Of a stretch of 64,000 bases of DNA, positions 8,021 through 18,185 are shown one piece after another; position 1 is the first letter of the stretch, and each line of letters opens with the position of its first letter. The position numbers were made by a program, and so were the translations under genes. The stretch is taken from assembly GCF_000802155.2 (NCBI RefSeq), contig NZ_JQGJ02000004.1, forward strand, positions 530,045 through 594,044, in the 5' to 3' direction. Below the pieces are notes generated by a model. That model saw only the letters and a list, made by a program, of their open reading frames with translations. It made no database searches and was not told where the DNA came from. The stretch is from Pseudomonas frederiksbergensis (GTDB lineage Bacteria; Pseudomonadota; Gammaproteobacteria; Pseudomonadales; Pseudomonadaceae).

Positions 8021-11000
8021 ATGTCGAATATGCCGAGCTGCATTGCCTGTCGAACTTCAGTTTCCAGCGCGGCGCCTCCAGTGCGTTGGAACTGTGCCGT
8101 CGCGCCAGGCAGCAGGGTTATCGGGCCCTGGCGATCACCGATGAATGCACCCTGGCCGGCATCGTCCGGGCCTGGCAGGCGGCCAGGGAACTGGAGCTGC
8201 AGTTGATCGTCGGCAGCGAGATCCAGGTCGAGGACGGTCCGAAGCTGGTGTTGTTGGTGGAGAACCTTGAGGGCTACCAAGCCTTGTGTCGACTGATCAC
8301 CCGCGCCCGGCGCCGCAGCGAGAAAGGCCGTTATCGCATCGTCCGGGAAGACTTCGACGAGCCGCTGCCAGGGCTGCTCGCGTTGTGGGTGCCCGATGGC
8401 AAGGAGCCCGAGGCGCAAGGGCGCTGGCTCCGACAGGTGTTCAACGCAAGACTCTGGTTGTCCGTGCAGCTGCATTGCGGGCAAGACGACCGACGGCGGC
8501 TGGCGGACTTGCTCGCATTGGCCGAACGCTTGGGCCTGCCGGCCGTCGCCACGGGCGATGTGCACATGCATGTGCGGGGCCGCCGCGCCTTGCAGGACAC
8601 CATGACCGCCATCCGCCACCACGTCACCGTCGCCGAGGCCGGCCAGCGCCTGCACCCCAACGGCGAGCGCCACTTGCGTAGCCTTGAGGCACTGGCCGGT
8701 CTCTATCCCCGCGCCTTGCTCGATGAAACCTTGAAGATCGCCCGGCGCTGCACGTTCGACCTCGGTCAGTTGCGCTATGAATACCCCCGCGAGCTGGTGC
8801 CCGAGGGCCATGATCCTGCGTCCTGGCTGCGGGAACTGACCGAGCGCGGTTTGCGTGAACGCTGGAAGGAGGGCGTGACAGAAAAGGTGCGCGCGCAGAT
8901 CGACAAGGAACTGGAGCTGATTGCCGAACTGGGCTACGACAGTTATTTCCTCACCGTGCAGGACATCGTCAGTTTTGCCCGCAGTCGCCACATTCTTTGC
9001 CAGGGCCGGGGCTCGGCAGCCAACTCGGCGGTGTGCTACGCCTTGGGCATCACCGAAATCGACCCGGCCCAGACGGACATGCTGTTTGAACGCTTCCTGT
9101 CCCGCGAGCGCAATGAACCGCCGGACATCGACGTCGATTTCGAACACGAGCGTCGTGAAGAAGTCCTCCAGTACGTGTTCCAGCGCTACGGTCGGCATCG
9201 CGCGGCGTTGACGGCGGTGGTCAGCAGCTACCACGGTGCCGGGGCGGTGCGCGACGTCGCCAAGGCCCTGGGCCTGCCGCCGGACCAGGTCAATGCGCTG
9301 GCCGATTGCTGCGGGCGCTGGAGCGATGAAGCGCCGCCGGTGGAGCGTTTGCGCGAGGGCGGCTTCGACCCGCAGAGCCCGGTGTTGCGCCGGGTGCTGA
9401 GCCTGACCCAGCAACTGATCGGCTTTCCCCGGCACCTGTCCCAGCACCCCGGCGGCTTCGTGATTTCCCAGCAGCCGCTCGACACCCTGGTGCCGGTGGA
9501 AAACGCCGCGATGGCCGAGCGCACCATCATCCAGTGGGACAAGGACGACCTCGATGCGGTCGGGCTGCTCAAGGTGGACATCCTGGCCCTGGGCATGCTC
9601 AGCGCGATCCGCCGTTGCTTCGACCTGATCGCGCATTACCGGGGCGTGCGCCATACCCTGGCGTCGTTGCCCAAGGATGATCGGGCCACCTTCGAGATGA
9701 TCAGCCGCGCCGATACCATCGGTGTGTTCCAGATCGAATCCCGGGCGCAGATGGCGATGTTGCCTCGGCTCAAGCCCAAGGAATATTACGACCTGGTGAT
9801 CGAGGTGGCGATCGTGCGGCCGGGACCGATCCAGGGCGGGATGGTGCACCCTTACCTGCGGCGACGGAATGGGGAAGAGAAGATCACTTATCCGTCGCCG
9901 GAATTGAAAGAGGTGCTGGGCCGTACCTTGGGCATTCCGCTGTTCCAGGAACAGGTCATGCAGATCGCCATCGTCGCCGCCGGCTACAGCCCGGGCGAAG
10001 CGGACCAGTTGCGCCGATCCATGGCCGCCTGGAAGCGCCACGGCGGGCTTGAACCGCACAAGAAAAGATTGGCCGATGGCATGGAGGCCAAAGGGTACAA
10101 ACCTGAATATGCCGCGCAGCTCTTCGAACAGATCAAGGGCTTTGGCAACTACGGTTTTCCTGAGTCCCACGCCGCCAGTTTTGCCTTGCTGACCTACGCC
10201 AGCAGTTGGCTCAAATGCCACGAGCCGGCGGCGTTCGCCTGCGCGCTGATCAATAGCTGGCCCATGGGTTTCTACAGCCCGGACCAGATCCTCCAGGATG
10301 CCCGCCGGCATCAGTTGCAGATCCGTCCGGTGGACGTGCGAGCCAGTGATTGGGAATGCAGCCTGGAACCGATGGAAGGCCGGCAACCGGCGATTCGCAT
10401 GGGCTTGCGCCTGATCAAGGGTTTTCGCGAGGACGATGCCCGGCGTATCGAGGCGGCACGCAGGCAGCGGCTTTTCATCGATGTAGCCGACCTGGGTGAG
10501 CGCGCGCGACTCGATGCCCGTGCCCTGGAACAACTGGCGGACGCCGACGCTTTGCGCGGCCTGGCCGGCGACCGCCATCGCGCCCGCTGGGAAATCGCCG
10601 GGGTGGAAAAACAGCTGGGCCTGTTCGCAGGGCTGCCCAGCCAGGAGGAACCGCCCGTGGCCTTGCCGACGCCCACAGTCGGGGAAAACCTGTTCGCCGA
10701 CTACGCCACCGTGGGCACGACGTTGGGGCCTCATCCGTTGGCGCTGCTGCGTTCCGAATTGCGTGCCCGGCGCTGCCGCAGCTCGCGGGAACTGCAGGCT
10801 GTCGAACATGGCCGCAACGTCAGCGTCGCCGGGCTGGTCACCGGTCGCCAACGCCCGGGCACGGCCAGTGGCGTGACCTTTGTCACTTTGGAAGACGAAT
10901 TCGGCAATCTCAACGTGGTGGTCTGGCGTGATTTGGCCGAACGCCAGCGCAAGGTCCTGGTAGGGTCGCAATTGCTCAGGGTGGATGGGCGCTGGGAGAG

Positions 11001-11094
11001 TGTCGGCGAGGTCCGCCACCTGATCGCCGGACGCCTGAGCGACCTGAGCGAGTTGCTGGCGGGCATCCATGTGCGCAGTCGGGATTTCCGCTAG
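8017..11094 (+). CDS. dnaE2: Error-prone DNA polymerase DnaE2 (ImuC)
   Basis: A 1025-residue C-family polymerase. The PHP domain is at the N-terminus ([18 protein letters not shown]), and the palm carries the catalytic aspartates in [15 protein letters not shown] (about residue 370). Fingers, helix-hairpin-helix and OB-fold regions follow; a clamp-binding motif QLGLF is near 865. It is shorter than DnaE1, as usual for DnaE2/ImuC. It performs lesion bypass and generates damage-induced mutations with ImuA and ImuB. The start at 8017 overlaps the imuB stop. The long open frame on the opposite strand (7966-11136) is a GC-rich shadow. Confidence 0.95.
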   Translation: MNVEYAELHCLSNFSFQRGASSALELCRRARQQGYRALAITDECTLAGIVRAWQAARELELQLIVGSEIQVEDGPKLVLLVENLEGYQALCRLITRARRRSEKGRYRIVREDFDEPLPGLLALWVPDGKEPEAQGRWLRQVFNARLWLSVQLHCGQDDRRRLADLLALAERLGLPAVATGDVHMHVRGRRALQDTMTAIRHHVTVAEAGQRLHPNGERHLRSLEALAGLYPRALLDETLKIARRCTFDLGQLRYEYPRELVPEGHDPASWLRELTERGLRERWKEGVTEKVRAQIDKELELIAELGYDSYFLTVQDIVSFARSRHILCQGRGSAANSAVCYALGITEIDPAQTDMLFERFLSRERNEPPDIDVDFEHERREEVLQYVFQRYGRHRAALTAVVSSYHGAGAVRDVAKALGLPPDQVNALADCCGRWSDEAPPVERLREGGFDPQSPVLRRVLSLTQQLIGFPRHLSQHPGGFVISQQPLDTLVPVENAAMAERTIIQWDKDDLDAVGLLKVDILALGMLSAIRRCFDLIAHYRGVRHTLASLPKDDRATFEMISRADTIGVFQIESRAQMAMLPRLKPKEYYDLVIEVAIVRPGPIQGGMVHPYLRRRNGEEKITYPSPELKEVLGRTLGIPLFQEQVMQIAIVAAGYSPGEADQLRRSMAAWKRHGGLEPHKKRLADGMEAKGYKPEYAAQLFEQIKGFGNYGFPESHAASFALLTYASSWLKCHEPAAFACALINSWPMGFYSPDQILQDARRHQLQIRPVDVRASDWECSLEPMEGRQPAIRMGLRLIKGFREDDARRIEAARRQRLFIDVADLGERARLDARALEQLADADALRGLAGDRHRARWEIAGVEKQLGLFAGLPSQEEPPVALPTPTVGENLFADYATVGTTLGPHPLALLRSELRARRCRSSRELQAVEHGRNVSVAGLVTGRQRPGTASGVTFVTLEDEFGNLNVVVWRDLAERQRKVLVGSQLLRVDGRWESVGEVRHLIAGRLSDLSELLAGIHVRSRDFR

Positions 11095-11105
11095 ACACCC
11101 CGAAC

Positions 11106-11139
11106 CCTGTGGTGAGGGAGCTTGCTCCCTCACCACAGG
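11106..11139. repeat. REP palindrome after dnaE2
   Basis: CCTGTGGTGAGGGA and its exact complement enclose GCTTGC. It is of the GAGGGAGCTTGCTCCCTC REP type, and lies 12 bases after the dnaE2 stop. Confidence 0.8.
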
Positions 11140-11255
11140 AATCGGCGCAAGGATTTCAACATGAAACCAATTGCCAACCCCGCGCTCGAAGCACTAGCAC
11201 AAGGGACTTGTGGTATGCCGCTTCCCTGCTGGTAGCTTGAGGTGAGAGACGTTCC

Positions 11256-13367
11256 ATGAAGTTCTTATCCCAGAGTAACGGGTGTCCCGGTTGGGACGGA
11301 GAAATGGCCCGGCGAATCCGTGCCTACGACTGGAGTCGCACAGAGTTGGGTGCGATCGAGCACTGGTCCGCCAGCCTGCGCAGCGCAGTCCAGCTGATGC
11401 TCGCTTCGCCATTGCCGATGGTCATGTTGTGGGACCGCCAAGGCTTCATGATTTATAACGACGCCTATGCCGAATTCGCTGGCGGTCGCCATCCCTACCT
11501 GCTGGGGAGCGCGGTGGAGCTGGGATGGCCGGAAGTCGCCGAATTCAACCGCCACGTGCTGGACGTGTGCCTGGCTGGCGGCACCTTGTCCTACCGCAAC
11601 AAGGAGCTGGTGCTGCTGCGCGACGGCAAGCCTGAAGACGTCTGGATGGACCTCTACTACAGCCCGGTGCCCGACGATGACCAATCGCCCGCGGGCGTTC
11701 TGGCGATCGTGGTAGAAACCACCGAGCTGGTGCTGAGCGAGCGGGCCCGGCAAGAGGCCGAGCGCAGCTATCGAGCGGTCAACGAGCGTATCCAGCTGGC
11801 GCTTTCGGCCGGGCCGTTGCTAGGGTCGTTCGTCTGGGATATCGCCACCGACACACTGTCGGGCGACGATCGTTTCGCCCGTACGTTTGGTTATCCGCCC
11901 GAATGCCCGCTGGACGCACTGCCCATCGACATCGCTCGGCAGCGAATTCATCCCGATGACATCGACGACGTCGAACAACGGGTCGACTTGACCGTGCGCA
12001 CGGGTGCTCCCTACACCGCCGAATATCGTTTGCGCCGCGGCGAAAGCGATTACCTTTGGGTGTTGGCCAGTGGTCGATGCGAGTTCGATGCATTGGGCAA
12101 GCCCCTGCGTTTTCCGGGTGTGCTGATCGACATCAACGAGCGCAAGACCGCCGAAGCGTCGCTGCTCAAATTCACCCGCGACCTGGAACAACGCGTTGCC
12201 AATGAGGTACAGGCACGGTTGGCGGCAGAGGAGCAGTTGCGCCAATCGCAGAAGCTCGAAGCCATCGGCGGTCTCACCGGAGGCGTCGCCCATGATTTCA
12301 ACAACCTGCTCCAAGTGATCGCCGGCCACCTGCATTTGCTGGCTCGCCATGAGCCTGACAATCCCAACGTGCAACGGCGGGTCGGCGCATCCATTGAAGC
12401 CGTGGAGCGGGGCGCCAAGCTGTCGTCGCAGTTACTGGCTTTTGCTCGTCGCCAGCCGTTGTCCCCGGCGGTCTACAATCCCCGGCGCATCTATGATGGC
12501 CTGGGTGAATTGTTGCAGCGGGCGCTGGGCGAAACCATCCGCATCGAGGTGTCGTTGCCCCCTGAGCCGTGGTGCATCCACGTCGATCGCAACCAGTTGG
12601 AAAATGCCTTGCTGAACCTGGCGATCAATGCGCGCGACGCCATGGGGGGCGAAGGGGTCATCAGCATGCTGGGGGAAAACATTGCCTTGGACGAATCGTC
12701 CTGCGCCGGCAAAGGGGTTGCAGCGGGGGATTACGTGCGACTTTCGGTGGTCGATCGTGGCGTTGGAATGGCTCCCGAAGTCCTGAACCAGGTATTCGAG
12801 CCGTTTTTCACCACCAAGACCGACGGCCAAGGCACGGGGCTTGGATTGAGCATGGTGTTCGGGTTCGTCAAGCAGAGCGGCGGGCATATCGAAATTTCCA
12901 GCCTCCCGGGTGAAGGCACTCAAGTGCATATGTATTTTCCCCGCAGCCACAAGCCCGAAGCTCCGGAACAGACGCACCCCCGCGAGCTTCAGCCAGGCCT
13001 CGAGGAAACCATCCTGGTGGTCGAGGATAACGATGAGGTGCGCGGCGCCTCGGTGGAGTTGCTGGAGCAGTTCGGCTATCGGACGCTAACCGCCGCCAAC
13101 GGCGACGAGGCCATGAAACTGCTGCTCGACGGCGTTTCGGTGGACCTGATCTTTACCGACGTGGTCATGCCCGGCCTGATCAAGAGTTCCGACCTGGCGG
13201 CCTGGGCCAAGATGCAGACCCCGCCGGTGCCGGTATTGTTCACGTCGGGGCACACCCGCGACATCATTTCGCGCAACCATCAGTTGAGCCCCGATACGCA
13301 CCTGCTGAGCAAACCCTACAGCCCGGATGCCTTGGTGCGAATGATCAGTTCGGTGCTGGGCAATTGA
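11256..13367 (+). CDS. PAS-PAS hybrid sensor histidine kinase with receiver domain
   Basis: 703 residues without obvious membrane segments. Order: a PAS-like region (about 45-165, MLWDRQGFMIYNDAYAEF), a second PAS_3/PAC unit (about 180-300, ending PGVLIDINERK), HisKA with phospho-acceptor His346 in GGVAHDFNNLLQ, HATPase_c (NALLNLAINARDAM; GTGLGLSM), and a C-terminal receiver with Asp635 (FTDVVMPG) and Lys686 (LSKPY). GAGAG lies seven bases before the ATG. No dedicated response regulator adjoins, so it is an orphan hybrid kinase probably passing phosphate to an Hpt protein elsewhere. The signal is unknown. Confidence 0.88.
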   Translation: MKFLSQSNGCPGWDGEMARRIRAYDWSRTELGAIEHWSASLRSAVQLMLASPLPMVMLWDRQGFMIYNDAYAEFAGGRHPYLLGSAVELGWPEVAEFNRHVLDVCLAGGTLSYRNKELVLLRDGKPEDVWMDLYYSPVPDDDQSPAGVLAIVVETTELVLSERARQEAERSYRAVNERIQLALSAGPLLGSFVWDIATDTLSGDDRFARTFGYPPECPLDALPIDIARQRIHPDDIDDVEQRVDLTVRTGAPYTAEYRLRRGESDYLWVLASGRCEFDALGKPLRFPGVLIDINERKTAEASLLKFTRDLEQRVANEVQARLAAEEQLRQSQKLEAIGGLTGGVAHDFNNLLQVIAGHLHLLARHEPDNPNVQRRVGASIEAVERGAKLSSQLLAFARRQPLSPAVYNPRRIYDGLGELLQRALGETIRIEVSLPPEPWCIHVDRNQLENALLNLAINARDAMGGEGVISMLGENIALDESSCAGKGVAAGDYVRLSVVDRGVGMAPEVLNQVFEPFFTTKTDGQGTGLGLSMVFGFVKQSGGHIEISSLPGEGTQVHMYFPRSHKPEAPEQTHPRELQPGLEETILVVEDNDEVRGASVELLEQFGYRTLTAANGDEAMKLLLDGVSVDLIFTDVVMPGLIKSSDLAAWAKMQTPPVPVLFTSGHTRDIISRNHQLSPDTHLLSKPYSPDALVRMISSVLGN

Positions 13368-13462
13368 GTCCGGGGTTGTAAAAAATGGAACCCAAGCCGC
13401 TGTTCTGCCTTCGAATGACCAGGGCCGATCACTCTCCGGCCTTGTCATGAATGAGGTGTCCA

Positions 13463-13729
13463 ATGAGCGATCCTGCAAATACCCAGCAACAAGGCCAGAC
13501 GCAAAACCCGTCCTCGCGTAACGATCCGGCCGTCGACCCTCAAGTGTCGGGTAGCCAGCCCGCCGGCCCGGCTGGAGCGCACGAGGCTCATAGTGCTGCC
13601 CATGAGGTCGATCAGAAGAATCACCATCAGGATAATGACAATACCTATAGCCCGGGTTTCAAGCCGGAGCCGGATCGGGCCGGGCCCGGTGACAAGACTG
13701 ATGCTGATATTGATACGGCTGATAGCTGA
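13463..13729 (+). CDS. Small low-complexity (predicted disordered) protein
   Basis: 88 residues beginning MSDPANTQQQ. Composition is dominated by Gln, Asn, Asp, His, Pro and Gly, with no hydrophobic core, no signal peptide and no Cys; the tail is acidic. GAGG six bases before ATG 13463 supports this start over ATG 13451. A strong terminator follows directly, which supports a real monocistronic transcript. Function not recognised; such hydrophilin-like proteins are often stress-related, which is only inference. Confidence 0.65.
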   Translation: MSDPANTQQQGQTQNPSSRNDPAVDPQVSGSQPAGPAGAHEAHSAAHEVDQKNHHQDNDNTYSPGFKPEPDRAGPGDKTDADIDTADS

Positions 13730-13733
13730 TAAC

Positions 13734-13761
13734 AAAAAGCCCGACTCGATAGTCGGGCTTT
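13734..13761. terminator. Bidirectional Rho-independent terminator
   Basis: AGCCCGACT-CGAT-AGTCGGGCT with flanking A and T runs between two convergent genes; it can serve both strands. Confidence 0.85.
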
Positions 13762-13772
13762 CCTATATGGCG

Positions 13773-14294
13773 TTATTTACTCGGGTGGGCCGCTTGAAGT
13801 TTCTTGGCCATCTCCAAGTGTTGCTGTAAATCCGGCAGCATTTTCTGGGCAAAGGCTTTCAGCTCAGTACTGCCAGGTTTTTTGTCGTCCGTGACGGTCT
13901 CTGCTTCTTTCTTGAACAGGGCGATGGTTTCTTCGTGGGCCATCACCTGGTTGTTGGCGTAGGCCGGATCGAAGGACTCGTCCCGCACGTCGAGAATCTT
14001 GGCCTTGGCTTTTTTCATCAACGTGGTGTCGTCAGGCACTTCGATGTCATGTTTTTGCGCCAGTGCCTTCAACTCTTCGTTGGCTTTGGTGTGATCGGCA
14101 ATCATCTTGTTGGCGAACTCCTTGATGTCCGCCGATTGGCTTTTTTGCAGCGCCATCTTGCTGGTTTCGATTTCCGCAATGCCGCCGGCCGCCGCGTTGT
14201 CGACAAAGTCGTTGGACGTCGCGGCCCATGCCATGCCCATGCTGCTACTCAGGGCAACAGCCAGGCCGAGTTGACGCAGGGTAAATCTGTCCAT
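13773..14294 (-). CDS. DUF4142 periplasmic protein
   Basis: 173 residues with a Sec signal peptide (hydrophobic LGLAVALSSSMGMAWA, cleavage after AWA). The mature part is all-helical and matches the DUF4142 pattern: DFVDNAAAGGIAEIETSKMAL near the start, then ADHTKANEELKALA and HEETIALFKKEAE. The fold is a ferritin-like four-helix bundle; the biochemical role is unknown. It ends against the shared terminator. It may be stress-induced like other family members (family knowledge, not seen here). Confidence 0.85.
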   Translation of the reverse strand: MDRFTLRQLGLAVALSSSMGMAWAATSNDFVDNAAAGGIAEIETSKMALQKSQSADIKEFANKMIADHTKANEELKALAQKHDIEVPDDTTLMKKAKAKILDVRDESFDPAYANNQVMAHEETIALFKKEAETVTDDKKPGSTELKAFAQKMLPDLQQHLEMAKKLQAAHPSK

Positions 14295-14510
14295 AGGTCA
14301 GTCTCCACACAGGTTATACAGGTGATTCTCGTGGTACTGATCAATGGAGGGGAAAGCGCGGCGGAAGGTTTGATCGGAGCGCGTCGTGGCACGACGAACG
14401 GTCACCGCTGGTCGGATTGGCGGTCGACAGAACCCGACCGGCAAGGCCATGCTGCTGACAGGCAGCGCCCCGAAAAGCGCGTGCCGTCGAACTCACTAAG
14501 GAGGTGCTCC

Positions 14511-14744
14511 ATGCCGGTGTCCCATGATCTCTGCCAGGATCTGAAGTGCACAGAAGAAGACATCCTGAAAAAACGCCGCGAGGACGAGAGTCTCGACGCG
14601 CTGATCAAAAAATACGCCAAGCTTGATGCCGAGGTGGTAAAGGCCGAGAAACCACCCGCTGTGCTGTCCGACGCCGCTCTGGAGACGCTCAAGAAGGAAC
14701 GGCTGCAGGTCAAGGACCAGATCGCCGCGCTGATGCAGAATTAG
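14511..14744 (+). CDS. YdcH/DUF465 family small helical protein
   Basis: 77 residues, ATG 14511 preceded by an excellent GGAGG. Highly charged and helical, with the family pattern of two helices (EDESLDALIKKYAKLDAEV and LETLKKERLQVKDQIAALM) expected to form an antiparallel coiled coil. Function unknown. It has no close partner; a REP follows 28 bases downstream. Confidence 0.82.
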   Translation: MPVSHDLCQDLKCTEEDILKKRREDESLDALIKKYAKLDAEVVKAEKPPAVLSDAALETLKKERLQVKDQIAALMQN

Positions 14745-14772
14745 CCGTAACGGCCATCTGCCAAGCGTTTTT

Positions 14773-14818
14773 GGGGTGAGGGAGCTTGCTCCCGTTGGGC
14801 CGCGAGGCGGCCCCACCC
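14773..14818. repeat. REP element with second hairpin
   Basis: GGTGAGGGAGCTTGCTCCC is followed by the hairpin TGGGCCGCGAGGCGGCCCCA. It separates the convergent YdcH and LysR genes and may also act in 3' end formation. Confidence 0.75.
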
Positions 14819-14825
14819 GAACTCA

Positions 14826-15689
14826 TCAGCCCAGCGGATCCCAGCGCTGGGACCAGTCGCTGCCGGTCTTGACGATGTCCCGCAGGACTTCGAATGCCTG
14901 CTGCAATGCTGCCGAATCCCGGTCCCTGGAATACACCAGATAAGTGGGGTAATTGAATTCCGGCGCCTTGGCCACTCGCTCCAGGATGCCGCTGTCCAGG
15001 TAGCTCTGCACGACCCGGGTGCGGAAATAACCGCTGCCGCCGTTTTCCAGGATGTACTGCAACGCCAGGGGGCCAAGATTGAACGTCACGGCGGCCTTGG
15101 CCTTGTCCGGCAGTGCCGTGTCGTGCTGCCGTCGGAAGTCGGCGCTCCAGTCGATGTAGACATAGGGCTCGGGGCGAGCGGCCAGGCGCACCAGGATCAG
15201 CTTTTCTTCCAGCAATTGCTCGACTTGCAGCCTCGGCCAATACTCGGGCTGATACACCACCGCGGCATCCAGCAGCCCCAATTCCAATTGCTGCAACAGT
15301 TTCTCGCCGTCGCGGATGTCCATGCGCAGGGCATGGCCGGGGATCTTCTGGCGCAGCTCCCCGGCCCAGGCAAGCATCAACGGATTGCACAAGCTGACCT
15401 CGCCACCAAGATGCAAGACGTTGCGATAGCCCTCGGGCAATGGCAGGTCGCGACGGGCGGCTTCCCAGGTCTGCACGAGCTGGTTGGCATAGACCACGAA
15501 GGCTTCGCCATCGGTGGTCAGTCGTGCGCCGGCGCGGTTGCGCACGAACAACGCGCAGCCGAGTTGACTTTCGAGCTTCTGTACCCGGGCGGTGATCGCC
15601 GTCTGGGTGACATGCAGTTTTTCCGCCGCAGCGGCAAGGCTGCCATGGCGAACTATTTCCAGAAAGGTACGGGCGAGGTCGATGTCCAT
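14826..15689 (-). CDS. LysR-family transcriptional regulator
   Basis: 287 residues. The DNA-binding domain (1-60) reads DLARTFLEIVRHGSLAAAAEKLHVTQTAITARVQKLE; a substrate-binding domain follows with GLLDAAVVYQPEY and FNLGPLALQYILENGGSGYF. No divergent target gene: upstream lies the SCP2 gene in the same direction, separated by a terminator. Targets and ligand cannot be inferred. Confidence 0.9.
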   Translation of the reverse strand: MDIDLARTFLEIVRHGSLAAAAEKLHVTQTAITARVQKLESQLGCALFVRNRAGARLTTDGEAFVVYANQLVQTWEAARRDLPLPEGYRNVLHLGGEVSLCNPLMLAWAGELRQKIPGHALRMDIRDGEKLLQQLELGLLDAAVVYQPEYWPRLQVEQLLEEKLILVRLAARPEPYVYIDWSADFRRQHDTALPDKAKAAVTFNLGPLALQYILENGGSGYFRTRVVQSYLDSGILERVAKAPEFNYPTYLVYSRDRDSAALQQAFEVLRDIVKTGSDWSQRWDPLG

Positions 15690-15741
15690 ATTCAGGCCGA
15701 GGCGGATGGAACGTGCATTGTAAGAGTTTCAGGCGAGAAAC

Positions 15742-15769
15742 AAAAAATCCCGCCACGAGGGCGGGATTT
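15742..15769 (-). terminator. Rho-independent terminator of the SCP2 gene
   Basis: On the minus strand AAATCCCGCC-CTCG-TGGCGGGATTTTTTG gives a ten-pair stem followed by six T, 28 bases after the SCP2 stop. Confidence 0.82.
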
Positions 15770-15796
15770 GGGTACAGCCAGGATTCGGACCCGATC

Positions 15797-16114
15797 TCAG
15801 GCTGGGAACAGCTCGGACAGTTTCATCGACAGCATCATGTCGCCTTCAACCCGCAGCTTGCCGCCCATGAACGCCTGCATGCCGTCGGTTTCGCCGCTGA
15901 CGATGCCCTTGAGGGTCTCGCTGTCCAGGACCAGCGTGCAGTTGGCGTCTGGATTCTCGCCTTCTTGAATGTCGCAAGTGCCGTCCTTGACGATCAGGGC
16001 ATACTGCTTGTCTTCGTCGGTGATGTTGAAACCGAATACCAGGTCCAGGCCGGCAGCGGCGGCTGGGTTGAACTTGGCTTGCATGGCTTTTACGGCGTCG
16101 GCTACGGAGGTCAT
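15797..16114 (-). CDS. SCP2 sterol-binding domain protein
   Basis: 105 residues, a single SCP2 domain: short N-terminal helix (VADAVKAMQAKFNP), then strands LVFGFNITDEDKQYALIVKDGTC and the helix motif LKGIVSGETDGMQAFMGGKLRVEGDMMLSMKL typical of the family. It probably binds a lipid or acyl chain in the cytoplasm. A terminator follows; the next gene upstream is a histidine phosphatase in the same direction. Confidence 0.88.
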   Translation of the reverse strand: MTSVADAVKAMQAKFNPAAAAGLDLVFGFNITDEDKQYALIVKDGTCDIQEGENPDANCTLVLDSETLKGIVSGETDGMQAFMGGKLRVEGDMMLSMKLSELFPA

Positions 16115-16166
16115 GGTTTCGATCCTTATTCGGGGTGATACAGCAAGGGTCTACAGCGAACCGGAC

Positions 16167-16877
16167 TCAGCGGAAGGTGATGAGGTCCGGGGTCTTCAAC
16201 AGCTGCAGGTGGGCATGACTGTTGAAGGAAGCCAGGGCCACCTCGCGCCCCCTGAATTTCAGTTGGTTGAGCGAGGTGTTGACGATCTGCCAGTTCAGCT
16301 CGAAGGCCTGTCTGGCGGGCATCTGGGTAATCAGGTGGAGCAGGGCGGTGATGGTCCCGCCGGACGTGAACACGGCGATCTTGTGGGTCTTGTCGGCATT
16401 GTCGAGGATGCGGTGCAGGCCAGCCTGGACTCGCTCGACGAAACCCAGCCAGCTTTCGAGGCCCGGTGGGTCGTATCGACCGCTGAGCCAGCGCTCGACG
16501 ATCAGGGCGAAGATGCGTTGGAATTCGGCGCGGTTCTGCGCGGCGTTGCGCAAGATGTCGAGAGCTTCGGGCTCCTGGGACAGCATGTCCGGCAGCAGGG
16601 CGCGGATCACCGCGTCAGCATCGAATTCGTTGAAGGCAGCGTCGATTTCCAGTTCGGGAACCGGCAGGCCGGCGGTAGTCATCTGGCCCAGCGCGCCGGT
16701 GGCGGTGTCTTGCTGGCGACGCAGGTCACCCGAGAGGCAGCGATCGAACACGACACCCAGTTCCGCCAGGTGACTGCCCAGCACTTGCGCCTGGCGAATG
16801 CCATTGGGCGAAAGGACATCGTAGTCATCCGCACCAAAGGAGGCCTGGCCATGTCGAATCAGATAAATGCTGCCCAC
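16167..16877 (-). CDS. Histidine phosphatase family protein
   Basis: 236 residues from a GTG at 16877, which places the catalytic motif IYLIRHGQASFG at the extreme N-terminus as in the family. An ATG at 16940 is also in frame but adds 21 residues with no family similarity. The phospho-acceptor His is in RHGQ; the second catalytic pair is near FNEFDAD, and the C-terminal His region is AVFTSGGTITALL. This branch of the phosphoglycerate mutase superfamily has unknown substrates. Confidence 0.85.
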   Translation of the reverse strand: MGSIYLIRHGQASFGADDYDVLSPNGIRQAQVLGSHLAELGVVFDRCLSGDLRRQQDTATGALGQMTTAGLPVPELEIDAAFNEFDADAVIRALLPDMLSQEPEALDILRNAAQNRAEFQRIFALIVERWLSGRYDPPGLESWLGFVERVQAGLHRILDNADKTHKIAVFTSGGTITALLHLITQMPARQAFELNWQIVNTSLNQLKFRGREVALASFNSHAHLQLLKTPDLITFR

Positions 16878-17103
16878 GTCCGCGTCATCCCGGTACGTTG
16901 AAGGTTTGGCGAGGTTATGAGGATGGCGGTGGCCTGTCAATGAAAAAACATACGCTTGTTTGAAATGCTCGTTACAGCCTTATCGTGGCGTGTCCAAGCG
17001 AACGTAACCACAGATTTCATGGCTGGCAGCAGGGCAGGCGCATGGGTATGCTGGCAGCGTTACGCGCCTGCGTTCAGTGGCGCATTGCATTTAAGGAGTC
17101 GCT

Positions 17104-18134
17104 GTGGAGTTTTTTGTCGAATACGCCGGTTTCCTGGCCAAGACGGTGACATTGGTGATTGCCATCCTGGTGGTCATGGCCAGTTTCGCTGCGCTGCGCA
17201 GCAAGGGGCGGCGCAAGTCGGTGGGGCAGTTGCAAGTCAGCAAGCTCAACGACTTCTATAAAGGACTGCGTGAGCGCCTGGAGCAGACCCTGCTGGACAA
17301 GGACCAGCTCAAGGCCCTGCGCAAGAGCCAAGGCAAGGCGGAAAAAGCCGAGAAAAACAAAAGGACAAACCGGCGGCCAAGTCCCGGGTCTTCGTGCTGG
17401 ATTTCGACGGTGACATCAAGGCATCCGCCACCGAAAGCCTGCGCCACGAAATCACGGCGCTGCTGACCCTGGCGACCCCGAAGGACGAAGTGGTCCTGCG
17501 CCTGGAAAGCGGTGGCGGCATGGTCCACAGCTACGGCCTGGCCTCGTCGCAACTGGCGCGGATCCGCCAGGCTGGCGTGCCGTTGACGGTGTGCATCGAC
17601 AAGGTGGCGGCCAGCGGCGGCTACATGATGGCGTGCATCGGCGAGAAGATCATCAGCGCCCCGTTCGCCATTCTCGGCTCCATCGGCGTCGTGGCCCAGT
17701 TGCCCAACGTCAACCGCCTGCTGAAGAAACACGACATCGATTTCGAAGTGCTGACCGCTGGCGAGTACAAACGCACCTTGACGGTGTTTGGCGAGAATAC
17801 CGAGAAGGGCCGGGAGAAATTCCAGGAAGACCTGGACATCACCCATGAGCTGTTCAAGAACTTCGTCGCCACTTACCGTCCGCAACTGGCAATCGACGAA
17901 GTGGCCACCGGCGAAGTCTGGCTCGGTGTTGCCGCGCTGGAAAAGCGCCTGGTAGACGAGCTCAAGACCAGCGATGAATACCTGGCCGAACGAGCCAAGG
18001 GCGCCGAGCTTTATCACCTGCACTATGCCGAGCGCAAAAGCCTGCAGGAGCGCATCGGCATGGCAGCGAGCGGTTCGGTGGATCGGGTGTTGCTCAATTG
18101 GTGGAGCCGTTTGACCCAGCAGCGGTTCTGGTAA
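17104..18134 (+). pseudogene. sohB: Protease SohB (S49), split by a -1 frameshift
   Basis: The gene starts with GTG 17104 behind AGGAG and encodes the family N-terminus: a transmembrane segment (FLAKTVTLVIAILVVMASF) and the Lys-rich linker ending KAEKAEK. Around 17350-17365, in an A-rich stretch (GAGAAAAACAAAAGGAC), the frame shifts by -1. From about 17370 to 18134 the other frame continues with SRVFVLDFDGDIKAS and the S49 protease core: catalytic Ser in VAASGGYMMA and Lys in AGEYKRTL. One extra A would restore an ORF of 343 codons, the normal SohB size. It is either a real recent frameshift or a homopolymer sequencing error; both parts are otherwise intact. Confidence 0.85.
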
Positions 18135-18185
18135 CTAGCCAGAAAGTGCTGGCGCCCACAATGGATTCGAGGTGGGCTTGCTCAC

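Noticed and set aside
7966..11136. 1056-codon open frame antisense to dnaE2
   Set aside because: GC-rich codon bias of dnaE2 leaves the opposite strand stop-poor; the translated product is low-complexity Gln/Ala/Gly/His-rich with no family motif, while the sense strand is a full DnaE2.
15770..15800. tRNA-like fragment (ACAGCCAGGATTCGGACCC)
   Set aside because: Resembles a T-arm reverse complement, but no acceptor, D or anticodon arms can be formed, and the SCP2 coding sequence begins within it.
17340..17400. Programmed -1 ribosomal frameshift in sohB
   Set aside because: The codons read GAG AAA AAC AAA AGG, which do not give a proper X-XXY-YYZ slippery heptamer in the zero frame, and no following stem-loop was evident. 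A simple indel is more likely.
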